Shown here: positions 61,247 through 64,000 of the stretch, piece after piece
How the letters are laid out: each line of letters begins with the position of its first letter
Numbering within the stretch: the stretch's first letter is position 1
Source of the DNA: Chitinophagaceae bacterium
Lineage (GTDB): Bacteria; Bacteroidota; Bacteroidia; Chitinophagales; Chitinophagaceae
Direction of reading: 5' to 3'
Assembly: GCA_016720775.1 (NCBI GenBank)
Contig: JADKJX010000009.1
Span: forward strand, 1-64,000
Length of the DNA: 64,000 nt
Made by a program: the position numbers and the translations under genes
The notes under the pieces: model-generated
Told to the model about the DNA's origin: nothing
What the model saw: the letters and a program-made list of their open reading frames with translations, nothing else
Databases searched by the model: none

Positions 61247-61515
61247 ATCATGTTTATCACATAAATAAAGATGTAAGCGGTAACCTTATTATATCATCAG
61301 AAAATGGTTTATACCGGTATAATAAAAAAATAGGTCTTTCTATTATAAAAGAAGGGTTAACCTTTTTTCTCAGTTTCGCAGATCCTTCTGGCAATCAAAT
61401 AGCTTCATCATTAACTACTTCTTATGTAATAAAAAAGGGAAAATTAATACCAATGGAAAAAATGTATCCTGAATTTAAAACTATCGTTAGCCCTTCTTTT
61501 AATGACAAATATTAA
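61180..61515 (+). CDS. Two-component sensor kinase, piece 2: middle propeller
   Basis: This frame starts in the overlap and carries on the propeller (HINKDVSGNLIISSENGLYR). It stops at 61513 after SFNDKY; the next frame resumes TDSVFWEYENDR. A single missing base at about 61507-61515 would rejoin them. Confidence 0.65.
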   Translation: MYSNLPTPYFKIINTNKQNKPLNHVYHINKDVSGNLIISSENGLYRYNKKIGLSIIKEGLTFFLSFADPSGNQIASSLTTSYVIKKGKLIPMEKMYPEFKTIVSPSFNDKY

Positions 61516-61604
61516 CCGACTCTGTTTTTTGGGAGTATGAGAACGATAGATTAATTAAACATAAACTTACAAAACAAAATAAAAGTTATGGAGTTCTTTT
61601 TGAC

Positions 61605-62966
61605 ATGGTTAAAGTGGGGGATTACTATTATTTTTCCAGCTACGATAATGGGTTGATTAAAACCGATCAGGACTTTAATATCAAATACATTTATAACAAA
61701 ACTAACGGGTTATCAGATAATGGTGTATACAGGATCTTGCCTGTTGGGGATTCTGCAATTATGCTTAGTACAAATAAGGGGATTAATTACATTAATCTTG
61801 CGACAAACAGTATAAAAATATTAAACCAGGAAGATGGGCTAAACACAGATGTTTTTGAAGAGTTTAGCTCATTTGAATCGAATAATATTTTTTATTTTGG
61901 AGGGAATGGAGGAGTAACTGAAATTGATGTTTCAAAACTTAATTTTAAAGTTCCAGAAAATAACCTGTTTTTCAGAAGCTTTAGCTTAGTAGATGACAGG
62001 AATGGGAAACAGGATTTTGAGTTAATAAAAACCAATAAAATAATTATTCCAAACAATATAACTCAGACTACTGTTGCTTTTCAAAACGTGATTTTTCCAT
62101 TTAAAAATAAAAATAAATATGCTTACAAAATAAATAAAATTCATAGTGACTGGCTTAGCTTAGATAACCAAAATTTCATAACCCTTATCGGCCTTTCACC
62201 CGGCACCTACCACCTGCAGGTAAAAACCGCCAACGAAGATGGTGTATGGAGCGACCCCAAAGAACTCATTTTAGTTTTTCTCCCCAAATGGTACCAAACC
62301 TGGTGGTTCTATCTATTAATCGCATTAACTGCTGCAGCAATACTCTATGCATTATACCGCTATCGCATTGCTCAAATTAAAAAGCAGCACGAAATAAGAA
62401 AGAACATTGCCACCGACCTGCATGACGACCTGGGCAGCACCTTAAACAGCGTAAAGGTTTTTACCAACCTTGCCATCAGCGGAATTAAACAGGAAGAAAG
62501 CCTGCAGCAGGTAAAGGATAATTTAACCGAAGCCACCATGAGCCTGCGGGATATGATCTGGGTGCTTGATGATTCGCTTGACACGGTAGATGAGTTAATA
62601 ACCAGGCTTAAGCAATTTGCCATACCTGTGGCGGCGGCAAGTAATATTGAGGCCATCATAAAAGCCGACAGCGAAGTAAACAGCCGCCAGCTTATTAAGG
62701 AAGAAAAGCGAAACCTGTTTTTAATTTGCAAAGAAGCCATTAACAACAGCATTAAATACTCCGGCGCCAGCCGGATAGATGTTACCATAACCGGCAGCGG
62801 CAAAAAAATACAGATTGTTGTGGCTGATAATGGCAAAGGTTTTAATGTGGACGAAGTAAAGAAGGGTTATGGACTTAAAAATATGCAGTACAGGGCTGGG
62901 CAGATAAAATATAAAGTGATACTTAATAGTTTACATGGAACCGAGATAATTATTTTGCCAACCTAA
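61605..62966 (+). CDS. Two-component sensor kinase, piece 3: Y_Y_Y, TM and kinase
   Basis: Coding sense begins before the printed ATG, at about 61516. Last propeller blades (YYYFSSYDNGLIKTDQDF), a Y_Y_Y domain (YAYKINKIHSDWLS, TYHLQVKTANEDGVW), one TM helix (WWFYLLIALTAAAILYALYRY) and a HisKA_3 kinase: ATDLHDDLGSTLNSV (phospho-His), EAINNSIKYS (N box) and VVADNGKGFN (G box). Base composition changes to the richer G/C of the chromosome at about 62190. Partner of the response regulator at 57782-58429. Confidence 0.85.
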   Translation: MVKVGDYYYFSSYDNGLIKTDQDFNIKYIYNKTNGLSDNGVYRILPVGDSAIMLSTNKGINYINLATNSIKILNQEDGLNTDVFEEFSSFESNNIFYFGGNGGVTEIDVSKLNFKVPENNLFFRSFSLVDDRNGKQDFELIKTNKIIIPNNITQTTVAFQNVIFPFKNKNKYAYKINKIHSDWLSLDNQNFITLIGLSPGTYHLQVKTANEDGVWSDPKELILVFLPKWYQTWWFYLLIALTAAAILYALYRYRIAQIKKQHEIRKNIATDLHDDLGSTLNSVKVFTNLAISGIKQEESLQQVKDNLTEATMSLRDMIWVLDDSLDTVDELITRLKQFAIPVAAASNIEAIIKADSEVNSRQLIKEEKRNLFLICKEAINNSIKYSGASRIDVTITGSGKKIQIVVADNGKGFNVDEVKKGYGLKNMQYRAGQIKYKVILNSLHGTEIIILPT

Positions 62967-63023
62967 TAACCTTATCGTCCCAGGCTACCTGCCATTAATT
63001 CGCTGAAAATAAATTAAAATAAA

Positions 63024-63965
63024 CTATTTCTTAAATTTAAATGCAAGCAACCAGAATGACTGTTTTTCTAATCCTTCAAGTGGATTAGTGCCATTAGTAT
63101 AAGATAATCCAATAGTGAATTTATTATTTTGAGTTGGATAAAATACAAGCTCGCCTTTGAACATGGGTACATACGACTCTGTTGAAGCGATATTATTAGC
63201 AATATTAACCCTTCCCTCATAAGTAATTTTAAGCTCTATACCGTATGTCCAAAACGCTTTATCATATGCCTTCTTTGCTTTCAGGTTATAAGTCTTTTTC
63301 TTTATCATCAGGTTGCCGCCTAAACTGAAAAACCCCCTGAAATTATATCCCTTATCTGCCGCTGCTTTTGCAGTAAATACATTTTGATATTCGATACCCG
63401 CCTGCGGAAGTAAATAGTATAATACGCCTTTTGCATTTTGAGCATAGCCACCTAAAACTATTGAACCAGGTTTTTTTAAAAGCGGGTACCAGTATGAAGT
63501 AAATAAGACAGAGTGTGAAGTGTCATAAAAATCCCGTAAATACTCCAGCGCATATTCAACAAAATGTGCTTTTGTTTCAAAAGAATCTAAAAAAGCCTGG
63601 GAAAAAGATGCGCCCAATTTATAGTTTTTTTGTTCTTTATCTAACTCGTTGTTTTGGTTATAAACAAAAAAACCGGTGAAAGCTGATTTGTACAGATTGC
63701 CATTTTTTTTCTTTTTTGTTTTATCGCCAAACTCATAGCCTATACCGGCATTTATTATAAATGAGTTGGGTTTGTCTTTGGGAAATGTAAAAGAAAGATT
63801 GGCTGCTTTATCATCATCGCTGGTTTCTGTTTCAAATGCCTTTCTCACTTTTAGTTTTTTCCAGAATTCGATGAACAGGCTGTCTTTCTTTGGTTTTTCT
63901 TTTTGGGCATATCCCGAAGTTGCTATTATAAGCAGTGGTAAAATGACAATAAATTTCAGTTTCAT
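63024..63965 (-). CDS. Outer-membrane beta-barrel protein
   Basis: A 313-residue protein with signal peptide (residues 1-20, SGYAQ). Many amphipathic strands (SFIINAGIGYEFGD, AFTGFFVYNQN, FTIGLSYTNG) and a terminal aromatic strand ending AFKFKK fit an outer-membrane barrel of about 10-12 strands. Family not recognised. Convergent with the sensor kinase. Confidence 0.7.
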   Translation of the reverse strand: MKLKFIVILPLLIIATSGYAQKEKPKKDSLFIEFWKKLKVRKAFETETSDDDKAANLSFTFPKDKPNSFIINAGIGYEFGDKTKKKKNGNLYKSAFTGFFVYNQNNELDKEQKNYKLGASFSQAFLDSFETKAHFVEYALEYLRDFYDTSHSVLFTSYWYPLLKKPGSIVLGGYAQNAKGVLYYLLPQAGIEYQNVFTAKAAADKGYNFRGFFSLGGNLMIKKKTYNLKAKKAYDKAFWTYGIELKITYEGRVNIANNIASTESYVPMFKGELVFYPTQNNKFTIGLSYTNGTNPLEGLEKQSFWLLAFKFKK

Positions 63966-64000
63966 AACCTGTTTTTTTGATTATTTTATTTTTTCATCTA

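Overview
The window comes from a Bacteroidota chromosome, most likely Chitinophagaceae or a close relative. The basis is protein character plus promoter style. There is a type-IX-secretion style C-terminal domain on a lamin-tail protein, many short signal peptides ending in AQ or SQ, many outer-membrane and lipoproteins, and -7 boxes of the form TAnnTTTG. There are no rRNA or tRNA genes that I can see. Several genes are split by single frameshifts (patatin-like lipase, PP2C phosphatase, sensor kinase, SIR2-like protein), so indel error in the assembly must be weighed against true decay.

Layout. 1-2.8 kb is an AT-rich, broken defence-type island (McrB-like AAA+ ATPase, SIR2-like protein, two Vsr endonuclease fragments). 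2.9-5.3 kb holds an outer-membrane protein, a higBA toxin-antitoxin pair flanked by copies of an ORF6N gene tail, and an ORF6N gene with an unusual set of related palindromes inside and upstream of it. 5.3-16.5 kb is ordinary envelope and metabolic content (serine hydrolase, amidohydrolase, cell-wall amidase, K+ channel, Asp-box propeller protein, DASS transporter) with repeat-rich gaps. 16.6-37.5 kb carries housekeeping genes (korB, asd, tsaC-like, rnhB, ctaA, fabH, obgE), a T9SS-type lamin-tail protein, a RAYT transposase flanked by its REP hairpins, peptidases and lipid enzymes.

38-51 kb is a phenylacetate catabolism cluster in two blocks: paaA-(lipoprotein)-paaB-paaC-paaD-paaG-paaI-paaY on the minus strand, and paaE-tetR about 6 kb away. 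The gap is filled by a plus-strand signalling cassette (FHA/trypsin-like protease, Ser/Thr kinase, PP2C, second Ser/Thr kinase). Similar dyads overlapping TAnnTTTG promoters sit in front of both paa blocks, suggesting one TetR-family repressor controls both. paaC and paaD carry in-frame copies of a GC-rich palindromic repeat.

51-58 kb has DUF2461, a NUMOD4/HNH endonuclease, ligA, an unknown protein and a YtcJ-like amidohydrolase. 57.8-63 kb is the most interesting accessory locus: a NarL-type response regulator, a small repeat-containing peptide, a clostripain-like (C11) cysteine protease and a divergent beta-propeller hybrid-type sensor kinase (split by frameshifts). I read it as a candidate sensor-controlled protease/peptide system. 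The window ends in an outer-membrane protein gene.
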